A stretch of 64,000 bases of DNA, from contig JAIXMQ010000014.1 of NCBI GenBank assembly GCA_025716855.1, positions 293,001 through 357,000 on the forward strand, read 5' to 3'. The DNA comes from Pilaira anomala. Its lineage: Eukaryota; Mucoromycota; Mucoromycetes; Mucorales; Mucoraceae. The translations under genes were made by a program, and so were the position numbers. A model generated the notes under the pieces. The model was not told where the DNA came from. It worked only from the letters and a program-made list of their open reading frames with translations, and ran no database searches. Shown here piece by piece: positions 1-12,814 of this stretch (position 1 is its first letter; every line of letters begins with the position of its first letter).

Positions 1-40
1 AACTATAAACAATAATAAAAAAGTTGTTTTGATTACTTAC

Positions 41-560
41 CAGTATCAAGAATGGCTACATGAATGCCTTTACCCTTATTCTTGAGTTCCTTATGGACCT
101 TGTTAACTTGAGTCATTGCATGAGGCAAAACGGAAGGAGCATCAGCTCTCTTTGCCTTTGACTTCTGATGGATGATAACTTTGGGACGCTTAATAAGTCT
201 GACGGGAGTAACAGCTTTTACGTCAGATCTATCAAGAATAGTTTGCAAAGCAGAGGCATGAACGGCTTCATCTGAGGTATCAACATTGATGGAAAGACCA
301 TTAAAAAGTTCATGAGAGTACTTTTGGTTGACCTTGAGATGGGCGTTGGTAATTTCCTTATTAACGGATTGAGTGAAGACAGTTCCTGCAGTTTTTTCTT
401 TACTGGCAAAACTGACAATATAACGACCAGGAATAATGTCGGAGGATCCCTTATTAAACTTGGGATGATTGATGGTAATGGCGTCAGCAGTCATAACAAA
501 GACAGCTAAACAAACACCAGCCACAACAATGGGAAAGTATGTGAATGAGGACTTTTTCAT
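41..560 (-). CDS. Secreted subtilisin-like serine protease (S8), first exon only, cut by window edge
   Basis: This is the 5' exon of a secreted endopeptidase; the rest lies beyond the left edge. It encodes about 173 residues: a basic start and hydrophobic segment (roughly residues 1-27) that reads as a signal peptide, then an inhibitor-I9-like propeptide (PGRYIVSF... near residues 44-51, ending with the VKAVTPVRLIK region), then the start of the catalytic domain with the Asp motif VAILDTG. The exon ends with a GTAAGT donor directly after the codons for LDT, a common place for an intron in such genes. The His and Ser of the triad are not in the window. A TATA-like element lies 121 bp upstream. 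The propeptide-to-DTG spacing fits minor extracellular (Vpr-like) or proteinase-K-like subtilases; the exact subfamily cannot be decided from one exon. Confidence 0.85.
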
Positions 561-3326
561 TATAAAAATGGTACTTTATCGAGGGAAGATAAAAGGAAGG
601 AAAGGGGGGAAAGGATGGTTGTTAGGATTGGAAGAAGTTGATTTGAAGAAAAAAAAAAGAAATAACTTGAAATGTGCTGGCTATATATACATTTTTTTTT
701 TTGCAATTGAAAATAAAATTATTAATGATAATGAATTTTTCACACAATATCGTATACATAATTTGCAATCTGGTTTCGTGTAATGATGAGTAGAACATAA
801 TGCAAGATGGTATTTTAAATGAAATAAACACAATAAAGGTATTCAATACACATGTTTAAAATCTGTCTTTAGGGTAAGTAGCCAAGTTTAGGAAGAAAAT
901 CCTAAACAAGTAAGACATTAAGCACTGTACTACACTTTATGTGGTACACATATAATTGAATTGAGAATATCAAGTAAACTTAGCCGATCATTTTGAAAAA
1001 GTTCTGGAGTCTGAGGGTTGCTAGTATAACCTTATATTCCCACTTAATTTGGAACAGACTACTTAAATTAGGTGTAAAATTCCAATATTAGTCAAAACAA
1101 AAGTTTTTTGTCACGAGAGTTTGGACTTCCTAAACCATGGATCCCATTTTCTGAAGTACACAGTAACTGACCCACCAATCAAGGTAAACATATATTATTA
1201 CATTTCTTTGTGTTGACTTAGAACATATAAACTTATACGCCGTGTAACTACATTTACATATAAACGTATAATTCATTCTACTTTTTGTGATAACGAATGT
1301 TGAGGTCTTTGTTTTGCTCCCCGAATATTAACACGTGTAAAATTATTTGTATTTAGATAGTTAGAAGCTCTACATGGTTTAGACCATTGCTTCTAACGTA
1401 TTTATAGATATGTTCTACGGAGAAATTTAGCATGGGTAAAAGATTCATTAAGTATATGATGTAAAATAACTAGCTTTACGTATTGGTATGAATTATGTGG
1501 AAGAAAGGCTAAGTTGTTGGCGAGATCGAATGCTTATTATTACTTGTATCAAATCTCTGTTCTGGATACACTCTGTAAATTATATTAGCTATTCGATCGT
1601 GTAAGAATTGTGTAACTTAAACTTTAATATATTTGATCACAAAAAAAAAGTTGATATTCGCAGCTCCATCTCGTTGGAATGTTGAGTTGTGTAACTATAC
1701 AGTATGATTTATTATTTGAAAGATAACAAATAAAGTTTGAAGACCCAAGTTATTATTAAAAAAAAAAAAAAAAAAGAGTTCAGTTCATTTATTTGATAAA
1801 AGAAACAATCTTTACTACATCATTGCTTATATATAAGCCAAGAGCATCTCACTCAGGTGACCAATTTTGACATGTATTGTTTCTGTCTGTTTGATACCTT
1901 ATTGAGTGGAGGAGTATATAATAAATCAAACTTGATTTAAACAGTTTTATTCACTAAAATATTGTAGTATAAATTATTTTTGTGGTTTACTGAAAGAGAA
2001 TTACTGTTACCGCTTCATAAGACTGGCGTTTTCCAAACAAAATTTATGTTGTTTGGTAATACATAGAATACTAACAAAGTTATTTTGATGCTTTACAATA
2101 AAACATCAATATCACTAGGTATATCTCGATTTTACAAATATGGAATTCAGAAAAAGCTATAAAACACCACTAGCTTGAAAAGTGATGTTGGTGTAAACAA
2201 TGTACTTAAACTTTCTTTTTTTAAAAAAAATGTCTCATAAAAATGATGTTGATGAATATAACATGGGCTTCAGCAACAGGCTTTCTGGAAGATTTAAATT
2301 GATAGTTATTAGTTTTGACATTTATATATAATATTGAGCTTGTTGCAATTAGAGTAAGAGGCAAGTATAGAGAAACAGTTGTCAAATTACTATCGTGAGT
2401 TTGGAGCTGTAAAAATCTTTGTTAAAATCAAACTAGCAATATACATTTTGCATAAAATTCGGTAAGCGTTACCTAAAAAAAAAAGTAACACGATACTATT
2501 ATGGCAAAGAGCATTGTGGATAGTTATGGGAAACAAAGACGACTTCATTTAGAAAGAAAGTCTGCTAATGGCAATTTATTCATTTCTGTACAACCCCTTT
2601 TTTTTTAGGAGACAGACGCATATAATCAAGATCGTTGGTTTTCTCTTTTTTGGTTGATGACATTTTTAAGCAGCACTTTTAAAGTTATACAACTAATAAA
2701 TGCAGTGTGAAATTGCCATTAAAATAAAATATATTTACTTTGGCTCCGTAGTTAAAAATGAAAAACTCACCGATTAATACTAAATATTATCATTCTGATT
2801 TACTATAACCGCGCACGTATAATTATATAAATCATATATTTATGATTTAATAACAGCGATAAGGTTGTAATCTTTTTCTCTATTAGCCTGATATTTTTTA
2901 TATGCAATTGTATGCATATCAAAGATGATAGAATTTGGCCTTTACATTTAGTCGGTTCATTTAATCGGTTCATTTAGTTACCGAGAAAGTTCTTCAATAT
3001 CGCAATTTTCATTACCTTTAGATTTCTTTGTGTAATATTTGGTGCATGGCTAAATCGGTGGGTGCGGGAAAAAGAAAAAATGTGAGTAGCAAGTAGAAGT
3101 AAATTGCGTATATACATTTAGTTTTCAAAATAAAAATGAGAATGTATGTGTATACTAGATATTATCCTTGTATAAGCCCATTATTACAATCGATTGAAGA
3201 AATAAAGGGAACTAGTTACATCTGTAAATAATAAATGTTACGCCATTTTTTAAGAATATATGAATCACAGCAATGTATATATAGCATTATATTAGTCACA
3301 AGCATAACACTAACTATTGAAAGCCA
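561..3326. other. Gene-poor intergenic stretch
   Basis: No reading frame with recognisable protein features and no tRNA-like structure was seen. The first 150 bp are the presumed promoter and 5' UTR of the left-edge subtilase. The remainder is AT-rich with short A or T runs and frequent stops in all frames. A short tandem similarity (cggttcattta twice near 2950-2978) is the only local repeat noticed. Confidence 0.6.
682..689 (-). promoter_or_regulatory. TATA-like element of the subtilase gene
   Basis: An alternating TA octamer lies about 120 bp upstream of the subtilase start codon at 560. Spacing fits a fungal TATA box plus 5' UTR. This is only a sequence match; AT-rich DNA gives such matches by chance. 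Confidence 0.35.
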
Positions 3327-3740
3327 TTAAATACCACCTACTTAATTTCCTTATTTGGATTTTCCAGCACCCACTTATTTTTAAGCACTTCGAGATTATC
3401 AATTATTTGAAGCAAAACTACAATAGTTGAATGATAACCATGATAAGCAAAGGTAATATAGCTTGTGCTTATTACCTATTACCTTCAACGTATCCAAATT
3501 CATGTTGCTTTCCTTACATATGACTATTTGTTTAATATGATCCCATAGACAATCTTTTAATTTTTAATTTATGTGTGTATGTAGGCGAAAAAAAAAGTTT
3601 GTTAAGATGATATTGACTTAGAAAGAGTCTCCAAGTCTATTGTTATAGAGGATTGTATTAGATGTATTATTAAAAAGTCTTGAAATCAAGAAGTGGGTGG
3701 CAGAAAACCCATATAAGGAAATTAAATGGGTGATATTCAA
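3327..3740. mobile_element. Putative MITE-like element with about 50 bp imperfect terminal inverted repeats
   Basis: The left arm at about 3327-3375 matches the reverse complement of about 3692-3740 at roughly 42 of 50 positions by hand alignment. Shared blocks include TTAATTTCCTTAT and CACCCACTT in the same order in both arms. The approximately 320 bp between them encodes nothing recognisable. Paired long inverted ends around a short non-coding core are the hallmark of a miniature inverted-repeat transposable element. No clean target-site duplication was found; TTAA borders the left end and TCAA the right. An inverted repeat forming a hairpin RNA is an alternative. Confidence 0.5.
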
Positions 3741-4357
3741 GTTTTCTCCTAACTATTACACATATTGAATATCATATGCTACTCATACATATTATTTATT
3801 TTTCGATAAGAGTTTATTTCGTGTAGATCAAGCATTTTTCTTATCAAAAACTTATCAGTTAATAATAAAAAAAAGAACTAAAAGGCGGGCTATATACTAC
3901 AAAGCTCCGAGCTGAACAAATTTTGTAAAGTCTAGTATTTTAGTTGACATTAAAAAGTACAGAAAGTAAAGGATCATAAGAAATTTTCCTCACTGTATAA
4001 ATTATGTGTACCGAACCATTCTGGTTTGCTTTTTAAATTTACTAGACATCTAACAAAAGCTTATAAACGAGAAAAAATGCTATTCATGGCAACTTCTCCC
4101 AAACCCAGATATCAGGTGTCTGTGTTGGTTTAGGTTTATGGCGTTTTTTTTTTTTTTTTTTTTTTTTTTTGCGAAATAAATATTTTTAATTGTATTATTC
4201 AGTTAGAGAAGTAGCATTATTAAAACGAATAGGTAGCTAACCATTTTCGGATTCAAAGTCGTATTTTCAATACAAATTAAAAATAGTTATGTATGGTAAA
4301 TGTAATAATGATTTATTGAGATATGATATGACTATGTATAATATATATGAGAAAAGT
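3741..4357. other. Intergenic region downstream of the silk-like gene, with a 27-base T run
   Basis: No coding potential was seen. It contains a T run at 4144-4170 and the presumed 3' UTR of the minus-strand gene that ends at 4358. Confidence 0.6.
4144..4170. repeat. 27-base T run
   Basis: Intergenic homopolymer about 190 bp beyond the 3' end of the silk-like gene. Confidence 0.8.
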
Positions 4358-7300
4358 CTAATAAAAATCGTTGATAACTTGAGCAACAATAGCTACAGCG
4401 TCGTTGATATTTTCTTGGCTTGGCTCAGCTAAGAATCTAAGGAAATTAGGATTAGAGACTATGATCTTTTGGACCATTAAGTGAGCGGTATCTAGCATAT
4501 CTTGGAGTTGAACTGCAGCAGTAGGACTCTCGCTACGAACAGCATCTAAGAAAACGTTTTGATAATCAATTAAGTCACTAGCATTAATAAGTTGCAAGCG
4601 ATTAAAGAGTCCAGTGCCCGATAACTTCCCAAGTAATTCGAAGACAAGGTTCAGAATACCATTTAGTAGCCCACCACTAACACTACTGACTGGTCCAAAT
4701 ATACTTTTTATAAGTTCAGTAATAATAGCAATAATATGATTAACGAGCTGTCCCAGAGTGAATACGATGTCAGTTTTATCGCCATGTGTCGCCAAGAATC
4801 CAGTAACACCATTAATGAATTTACCAAGAGGACTATTCGGGTCAACATTTTTTGAAATGAAATCAATGACTTGACCAATAGCCATATTTTCATTTAGTTT
4901 TCCACTAGTAAGACCTCCAACAATTTTTCCAAATAAATCGAGGCCACCCTTTAAAATATCGGGATTAATGACACCACCAGCACCACCAATAAGGTTACCA
5001 AGAAGTCCTTCTAAATTTCCTATGCCGTTATTGAAGTTACTTAAAAGACCTTGTAATGCACCAGCACCACCAGCAATGTTACCGAGAATTCCGTCCAGCC
5101 CACTACCACCAACACCACCAGCTGTATTACCCAAAAGTCCTCCTAACCCACCAGTACCAGGAAGACCGCCAGTAAGACCGCCTAATCCTCCAGGAAGACC
5201 TCCAGTAAGACCACCTAATCCTCCAGGAAGCCCGCCAGTAAGACCACCTAATCCTCCAGGAAGACCGCCAGTAAGGCCACCAGATCCACCAGGAAGACCG
5301 CCAGTAAGACCACCTAATCCGCCAGGAAGACCACCAGTAAGACCACCAGATCCACCAGGAAGACTGCCAGTAAGACCGCCAGTAAGATCACCTAATCCGC
5401 CAGGAAGACCTCCAGTAAGGCCACCAGATCCTCCAGGAAGACCGCCAGTAAGGCTACCAGATCCGCCAGGAAGACTGCCAGTAAGACCGCCAGTAAGACC
5501 ACCTAATCCTCCAGTAAGACCGCCAGTAAGACCACCTAATCCGCCTGATCCGCCAGGAAGACTGCCAGTAAGACCGCCAGTAAGATCACCTAATCCTCCA
5601 GGAAGACCGCCAGTAAGACCACCTGATCCACCAGGAAGACCGCCAGTAAGACCACCTGATCCGCCAGGAAGATTGCCAGTAAGACCGCCAGTAAGACCAC
5701 CTAATCCTCCAGGAAGACCGCCAGTAAGACCGCCTGATCCGCCAGGAAGACTGCCAGTAAGACCGCCAGTAAGATCACCTAATCCTCCAGGAAGACCGCC
5801 AGTAAGACCACCTGATCCACCAGGAAGACCGCCAGTAAGACCACCTGATCCGCCAGGAAGATTGCCAGTAAGACCGCCAGTAAGATCACCTAATCCTCCA
5901 GGAAGACCACCAGTAAGACCGCCTGATCCGCCAGGAAGACTGCCAGTAAGACCGCCAGTAAGATCACCTAATCCTCCAGGAAGACCACCAGTAAGGCTAC
6001 CAGATCCTCCAGGAAGACCACCAGTAAGGCTACCAGATCCGCCAGGAAGACCTCCAGTAAGACCGCCTGATCCGCCAGGAAGACTGCCAGTAAGACCGCC
6101 AGTAAGATCACCTAATCCTCCAGGAAGACCGCCAGTAAGACCAGGAAGACCACCAGATCCGCCAGGAAGACTGCCAGTAAGACCGCCAGTAAGATCACCT
6201 AATCCTCCAGGAAGACCACCAGTAAGGCTACCAGATCCTCCAGGAAGACCGCCAGTAAGGCTACCAGATCCGCCAGGAAGACCTCCAGTAAGACCGCCTG
6301 ATCCGCCAGGAAGACTGCCAGTAAGACCGCCAGTAAGATCACCTAATCCTCCAGGAAGACCACCAGTAAGACCACCAGATCCACCAGTAAGACCACCAGA
6401 TCCACCAGGAAGACTGCCAGTAAGACCTCCAGTAAGATCACCTAATCCGCCAGGAAGACCTCCAGTAAGGCCACCAGATCCACCAGGAAGACCGCCAGTA
6501 AGACCACCAGATCCGCCAGGAAGATTGCCAGTAAGACCGCCAGTAAGATCACCTAATCCTCCAGGAAGACCACCAGTAAGGCTACCAGATCCACCAGGAA
6601 GACTGCCAGTAAGACCACCTGATCCGCCAGGAAGACTGCCAGTAAGACCACCGACAGTACCTCCTGGTAGGCTGCCAGTGAGACCACCACTACTTCCGCC
6701 TAAGCTTCCCCCAGGTAAACTACCAGTAAGACCACCTGTACTTCCACCTAAGCTTCCCCCAGGTAAACTACCAGTAAGACCACCTGTACTTCCACCTAAG
6801 CTTCCACCAGTTAGACCACCAGTAAGACCACCTGTACTGCCGCCTAAGCTTCCCCCAGGTAAACCACCAGTAAGACCACCAGTAATACCACCAGTGCCTC
6901 CGCCTAAACTTCCCCCAGGTAAACTACCAGTAAGACCACCCGTACTTCCACCTAAGCTTCCCCCAGGTAAACCACCAGTAAGTCCACCAGTAAGTCCACC
7001 AGTACCTCCGCCTAAACTTCCCCCAGGTAAACCACCAGTAAGACCACCAGTAAGACCGCCTGTACTGCCGCCTAAGCTTCCCCCAGGTAAACCACCAGTT
7101 AGACCACCAGTAATACCACCAGTGCCTCCGCCTAAACTTCCCCCAGGTAAACTACCAGTAAGGCCACCTGTACTGCCGCCTAAGCTTCCCCCAGATAAAC
7201 CACCAGTTAGACCACCAGTAAGACCACCAGTGCCTCCGCCTAAACTTCCCCCAGGTAAACCACCAGTAAGTCCACCAGTAAGACCACCAGTAAGACCACC

Positions 7301-8826
7301 AGTACTGCCGCCTAAGCTTCCCCCAGGTAAACCACCAGTTAGACCACCAGTAAGACCACCAGTGCCTCCGCCTAAACTTCCCCCAGGTAAACTACCAGTA
7401 AGACCACCTGTACTTCCACCTAAGCTTCCCCCAGGTAAACCACCAGTAAGACCACCAGTAAGACCACCAGTAAGACCACCAGTAAGACCACCTGTAAGAC
7501 CACCTGTAAGACCACCTGTACTGCCGCCTAAGCTTCCCCCAGGTAAACCACCAGTTAGACCACCAGTAAGACCACCAGTAAGACCACCTGTACTGCCGCC
7601 TAAACTTCCCCCAGGTAAACTACCAGTAAGACCACCTGTACTTCCACCTAAGCTTCCCCCAGGTAAACCACCAGTAAGACCACCAGTAAGACCACCAGTA
7701 AGACCACCTGTACTGCCGCCTAAGCTTCCCCCAGGTAAACCACCAGTAAGTCCACTAGTAAGACCACCAGTACTTCCGCCTAAGCTTCCCCCAGGTAAAC
7801 TACCAGTGAGACCACTCGAGACACCACCAGAGGCAAAATTGGGGACAACACCAATGTAATTCCCGGTGGGGCCTATGTTGTTGGAGGGAGGACCTGAAGC
7901 TCCGCTATTATCACCACTACCTATGTTGCTGATAGAGGGACTACTTGCAAATCCTCCAGGGAGACCTGAAAGACCAGGAACACTACCAGTAAGACCCCCA
8001 TACAAGCTACCATCCTTAGCTGCTAATAAATTAATATTACCAGCTCCTTTTTCAACTCTAGCAATGCCTGGAACCATCATACTGCCTCTAATATATTGAC
8101 CGATTATATCCCCAGGGACTGCCTGTTGTGTAATGAGACCGCCTGTAAGACCACCTGTAAGTTTTCTGAGAAGTTCAGCTAAATTGTAGATGACGTTGGA
8201 TATAGGACCAGTTCTTTCACCAAAGCCATCGACGCTACCTTGTATACCTCCAAGAGCACCATTGACAGCGCCAGTAGCACCATTAATAAGACCGCTAACT
8301 GGATCACGAGAACCTGCAAGTCCATTGACGGCACCGGCTGATGCTTGTAAAACTCCATTGATAACAGCAGTGATAGTATTAGAAATATCCTGAAGAATGT
8401 CGGCTGCAGCATAAGGGACACCATTAAGGATACCACTAAGTGGCTCGAAAGATGTCAGACCAACTCTATTGATGATCTCTGCTGTAATGGCCTTTTCAAG
8501 AATTTCAGTAAAATTTGTATGGCTATTTGCGGGATCCCAGTTGGTTGTATGCTCCTGAATCATTTGGCTAGTCATTTGTTGAGCACGTTGCATGATATGA
8601 TTCATATCTTTCTTGGAAAGAAGAGTATTGATCAAGTCTTTTTGTTCTTGTATAGTGAGAGGAGACTAGGATGTTGTAAATCAGTAAAAAAAAAAAAAAA
8701 AGTATGTCATGTTTCATTTTAGGTTACCTTTTTGTCAGCTTGCCATTCAACATTTCCTTGACGAGGTACAGCAGCACATAAAGCTAAAGGTACAAATAGT
8801 AAACTTGAAAGTGTTACCAACTTCAT
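4358..8826 (-). CDS. Secreted Gly/Leu/Thr-rich repeat protein with non-repetitive ends (silk-like architecture)
   Basis: Two exons, 8826-8728 and 8665-4358, give 1,468 residues. The first exon supplies a clear signal peptide (MKLVTLSSLLFVPLALCAA), which shows that the true start is at 8826; the frame continues through a GTAACC...CCTAG intron. Residues about 20-316 are mostly non-repetitive and helix-prone, with AGAVNGL-type sub-repeats. Residues about 317-1209 are tandem repeats made of G, L, T, S, P and occasional D or N. Residues about 1210-1468 form a non-repetitive, amphipathic, leucine-rich end domain finishing in VAQVINDFY. The mature chain has no cysteine, and the repeat core has no aromatic residue. 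There is no membrane anchor or GPI-like tail. I do not recognise the family. The plan (signal peptide, folded end domain, long low-complexity core, folded end domain) resembles spider silk or other self-assembling structural proteins. A spore-coat, adhesive or wall-matrix role is inference. Confidence 0.85.
5150..6655 (-). repeat. Repeat zone A of the silk-like gene (33 bp based unit)
   Basis: DNA tandem repeats encode the 11-residue unit GLTGGLPGGSG and a longer variant containing LGDLTGGLTGSLPGG. Units differ mainly by third-position changes (CCG/CCA/CCT on the plus strand). Asp appears only in this zone. The near identity of the units implies recent unequal crossing-over or slippage, and the assembled length may not be exact. 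Confidence 0.85.
6656..7815 (-). repeat. Repeat zone B of the silk-like gene (GGSLGGSTGG units)
   Basis: This zone encodes blocks of GGLTGG of variable copy number, interrupted by LPGGSLGGSTGG. An AAGCTT hexamer recurs in nearly every unit on the plus strand (for example near 6701, 6749 and 6797). Its unit differs from zone A, so the core has two separately amplified segments joined near 6655. Confidence 0.85.
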
Positions 8827-8898
8827 ATTTATTCAAAGTTAAACAAGTTGTAATGAAAAAGAAGAAAAACTAATGTCAAACAACCAATCTTATATGAA

Positions 8899-8908
8899 TA
8901 TATATATA
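8899..8908 (-). promoter_or_regulatory. TATA-like element of the silk-like gene
   Basis: A run of alternating TA lies about 75-82 bp upstream of the start codon at 8826, next to a T/A run. Position fits a TATA box with a short 5' UTR. Sequence match only. Confidence 0.45.
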
Positions 8909-9694
8909 GTTTTTTTTTTTCTTGTAAGAATGTTTTTTAACTGTTATAGTTGGAATGCCTATCGATCCAATTAGTCCTCACAATTGACTATAGAAACTAA
9001 AAAATTAATAACAACTTTTTATTATTTTCTCGGCACTATTCATACGATACGTTATTCTTTCGTCCATTTTAATCCCAGGACTACATGTGTTATGTACATT
9101 TTAAATTAATTGTCTTAACAGAAAAAAACGTCAAAATTAACAAATAAAAAAATTAACAAATAAAAAAATTAATAATAAAAACATTCTTTGAAACTACATA
9201 TAAAATTGCGCGCACAAATTAGAAATAAGCTAAAAACGCGAGATAATTCACTGGTTTGTTTGTTTGTTTATTTGTTTGTTAAATATTGGAATCTTGTATA
9301 AAACCTTTTATTTGCTGTCAACATTCACCCTGCTTTTTTTTTTTAATATCAACTTTTTTTTTTTTTTCTACTTATTTTTGTTGATGAAAAAAAAAAAAAA
9401 AAAAAAAAAAAAACGCAATTTAATTTCACTATCTACATATCTACATTATGCTGACATATATTTAGCTTACACTACAGACATTAAGTCTTTCGAAATAGTT
9501 TATACTGCACCATAATAAATAATCTTTATCAGCAAAATAATGCAGTTTTTCTTTTTTTTTCCAAGTCAGTACCACTATGCAAATATAAAAATAGTCACAA
9601 GCAGTGGCTTAAAACTTTTTTCAAGTTTGAAGGTAAAAAAAAAAGAAAGAAAAAGATTTCGTTTAATTCCTCCTCGATAAACTATAGATAAATT
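8909..9694. other. Divergent intergenic region between the silk-like gene and NIP7
   Basis: This region must hold the promoters of both divergent genes. It contains a three-fold (a)ttaacaaataaaaaa repeat around 9136-9170, a GTTT-type microsatellite around 9255-9280 and an A run at about 9387-9413. No coding sequence was seen. Confidence 0.55.
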
Positions 9695-10503
9695 ATGCGT
9701 CCCTTGACAGCCGAAGAAACTACAACACTCTTCGAGAAGCTTGCTAAATAGTAAGTTTACTTTTTTTTTTTTACTTTAACCTGCAAGTAGCGATTAGAGA
9801 GACTTACCTGTTACTGTAGTATTGGATCCAATCTTAGACATTTGATTGATAGACCTGATGAGACTTACTGTTTCCGTCTCCAAAACAATAAGGTTTACTA
9901 TCTTAGGTAAATATATGGAAGTCATGGAAAATAAATTGTAGCGAGATCTAATCGATTGAATTAGTGAATCTATGATGCGCATGGCCGTAAGTGTTGGACG
10001 TGATCAACTTGGTTCAGTTGGTGTTTGTTTCGGTAAATTCACAAAGACAGGAAAATTCACTCTTCACATTACCGCTCTCGACCATTTGGCACAATACGCA
10101 AAGGTAAGGAAAATGAAAAGTATGGATTCTGAAATGAGTGGATCATAGATTAACATGTGTTATGATAGCACAAGATCTGGATCAAGCCCAACGGTGAGAT
10201 GCCCTTCTTGTATGGTAACCATATCGTCAAGGCACATTTAGGAAGAATTACTGATGATACTCCTGAACATACTGGTGTCGTTATCTTTTCCATGTCTGAT
10301 GCACCATTGGTAAAAAAAGATTTGATTAAATTTTTAACGGGTTGAGCAAAAGGAATTAAACGTTTTTTTTTTTTATTAATTAGGGTTTCGGTGTTACTGC
10401 AAGATCTACCATGGATATGAAGAGACTTCAACCTACAGATATCATTGTTTTCCACCAAGCAGATGTTGGAGAATACCTTCGTGCCGAAGATACTTTGTTT
10501 TAG
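9695..10503 (+). CDS. NIP7: 60S ribosome biogenesis factor NIP7
   Basis: Five exons, 9695-9750, 9820-9906, 9965-10103, 10169-10309 and 10384-10503, give 180 residues, the usual NIP7 length. The product begins [18 protein letters not shown], a near match to the conserved NIP7 start, and keeps the family motifs [39 protein letters not shown] and [14 protein letters not shown]7 has an N-terminal pre-PUA domain and a C-terminal RNA-binding PUA domain, and acts in the nucleus and nucleolus in pre-27S rRNA processing and 60S assembly with partners such as NOP8 and RRP43 (family knowledge). All four introns are 61-74 bases long. The next gene, HOG1, starts 416 bp downstream on the same strand. Confidence 0.96.
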
Positions 10504-10707
10504 ATTTAAAGAAAAAAAAGACATTTGCATTGTATTATAAAATAAAAGAATAAAAAAAATTAGAAACGACATCACCTGTGTTACCAATTCATTGCCATGA
10601 CAATATTATTGTTCAATCTCTTACTTTTCAGAACTGACCTTCAAAGTCCTAATTAGGAAATTCTCTTCATAACGTCATGATGTTGCCATGACATCAGTTG
10701 CTCGGGA

Positions 10708-10746
<39 letters not shown>

Positions 10747-10919
10747 GAATAGATCCAAAGTATTTTTTTTTTCTATTCCCCTTCTTTTTTCTATTCTTCT
10801 TTATCGCTCTTATTTTTTTTCTTTTTATCTTTTGATATATTATATTTATTTTAAAAAAAAGTAAGTTTCATATATTGTATGCTGTTACGAATTGGTTTCA
10901 TTAAACGCATAAAATAGTT
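10504..10919 (+). promoter_or_regulatory. HOG1 upstream region with CRE-like sites and a 33-base T run
   Basis: This spacer separates NIP7 from HOG1. It contains an ACGTCA core at 10672-10677 and TGACATCA at 10689-10696, both like the CRE sites bound by ATF/CREB bZIP factors. The 11-mer TTGCCATGACA occurs twice, at 10592-10602 and 10683-10693. A T run covers 10712-10744, followed by pyrimidine-rich DNA up to about 10845. Regulation is inferred from sequence only. Confidence 0.4.
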
Positions 10920-12643
<1,724 letters not shown>

Positions 12644-12780
12644 TTATACATATACATACTTAACATACAACCATTTTTTAATTAAATTTTTTTGTAACAT
12701 AATATACTTTTATAAATCACAATCATCATATGAGATTCCACGCGTACTTTTTATATCATACAATACATGAATATTAAAGC

Positions 12781-12814
<34 letters not shown>

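Noticed and set aside
3000..4000. Possible CRISPR-like or regularly spaced repeats
   Set aside because: Only a single inverted pair is present; there are no regular spacers, and the genome is eukaryotic.
4968..7859. 963-codon plus-strand frame encoding PPVRPPGRPP-type repeats
   Set aside because: It is the exact antisense of the silk-like repeat core. The repeat codons lack stop complements, so a long antisense frame is expected. It has no signal peptide, non-repetitive domain or promoter of its own.
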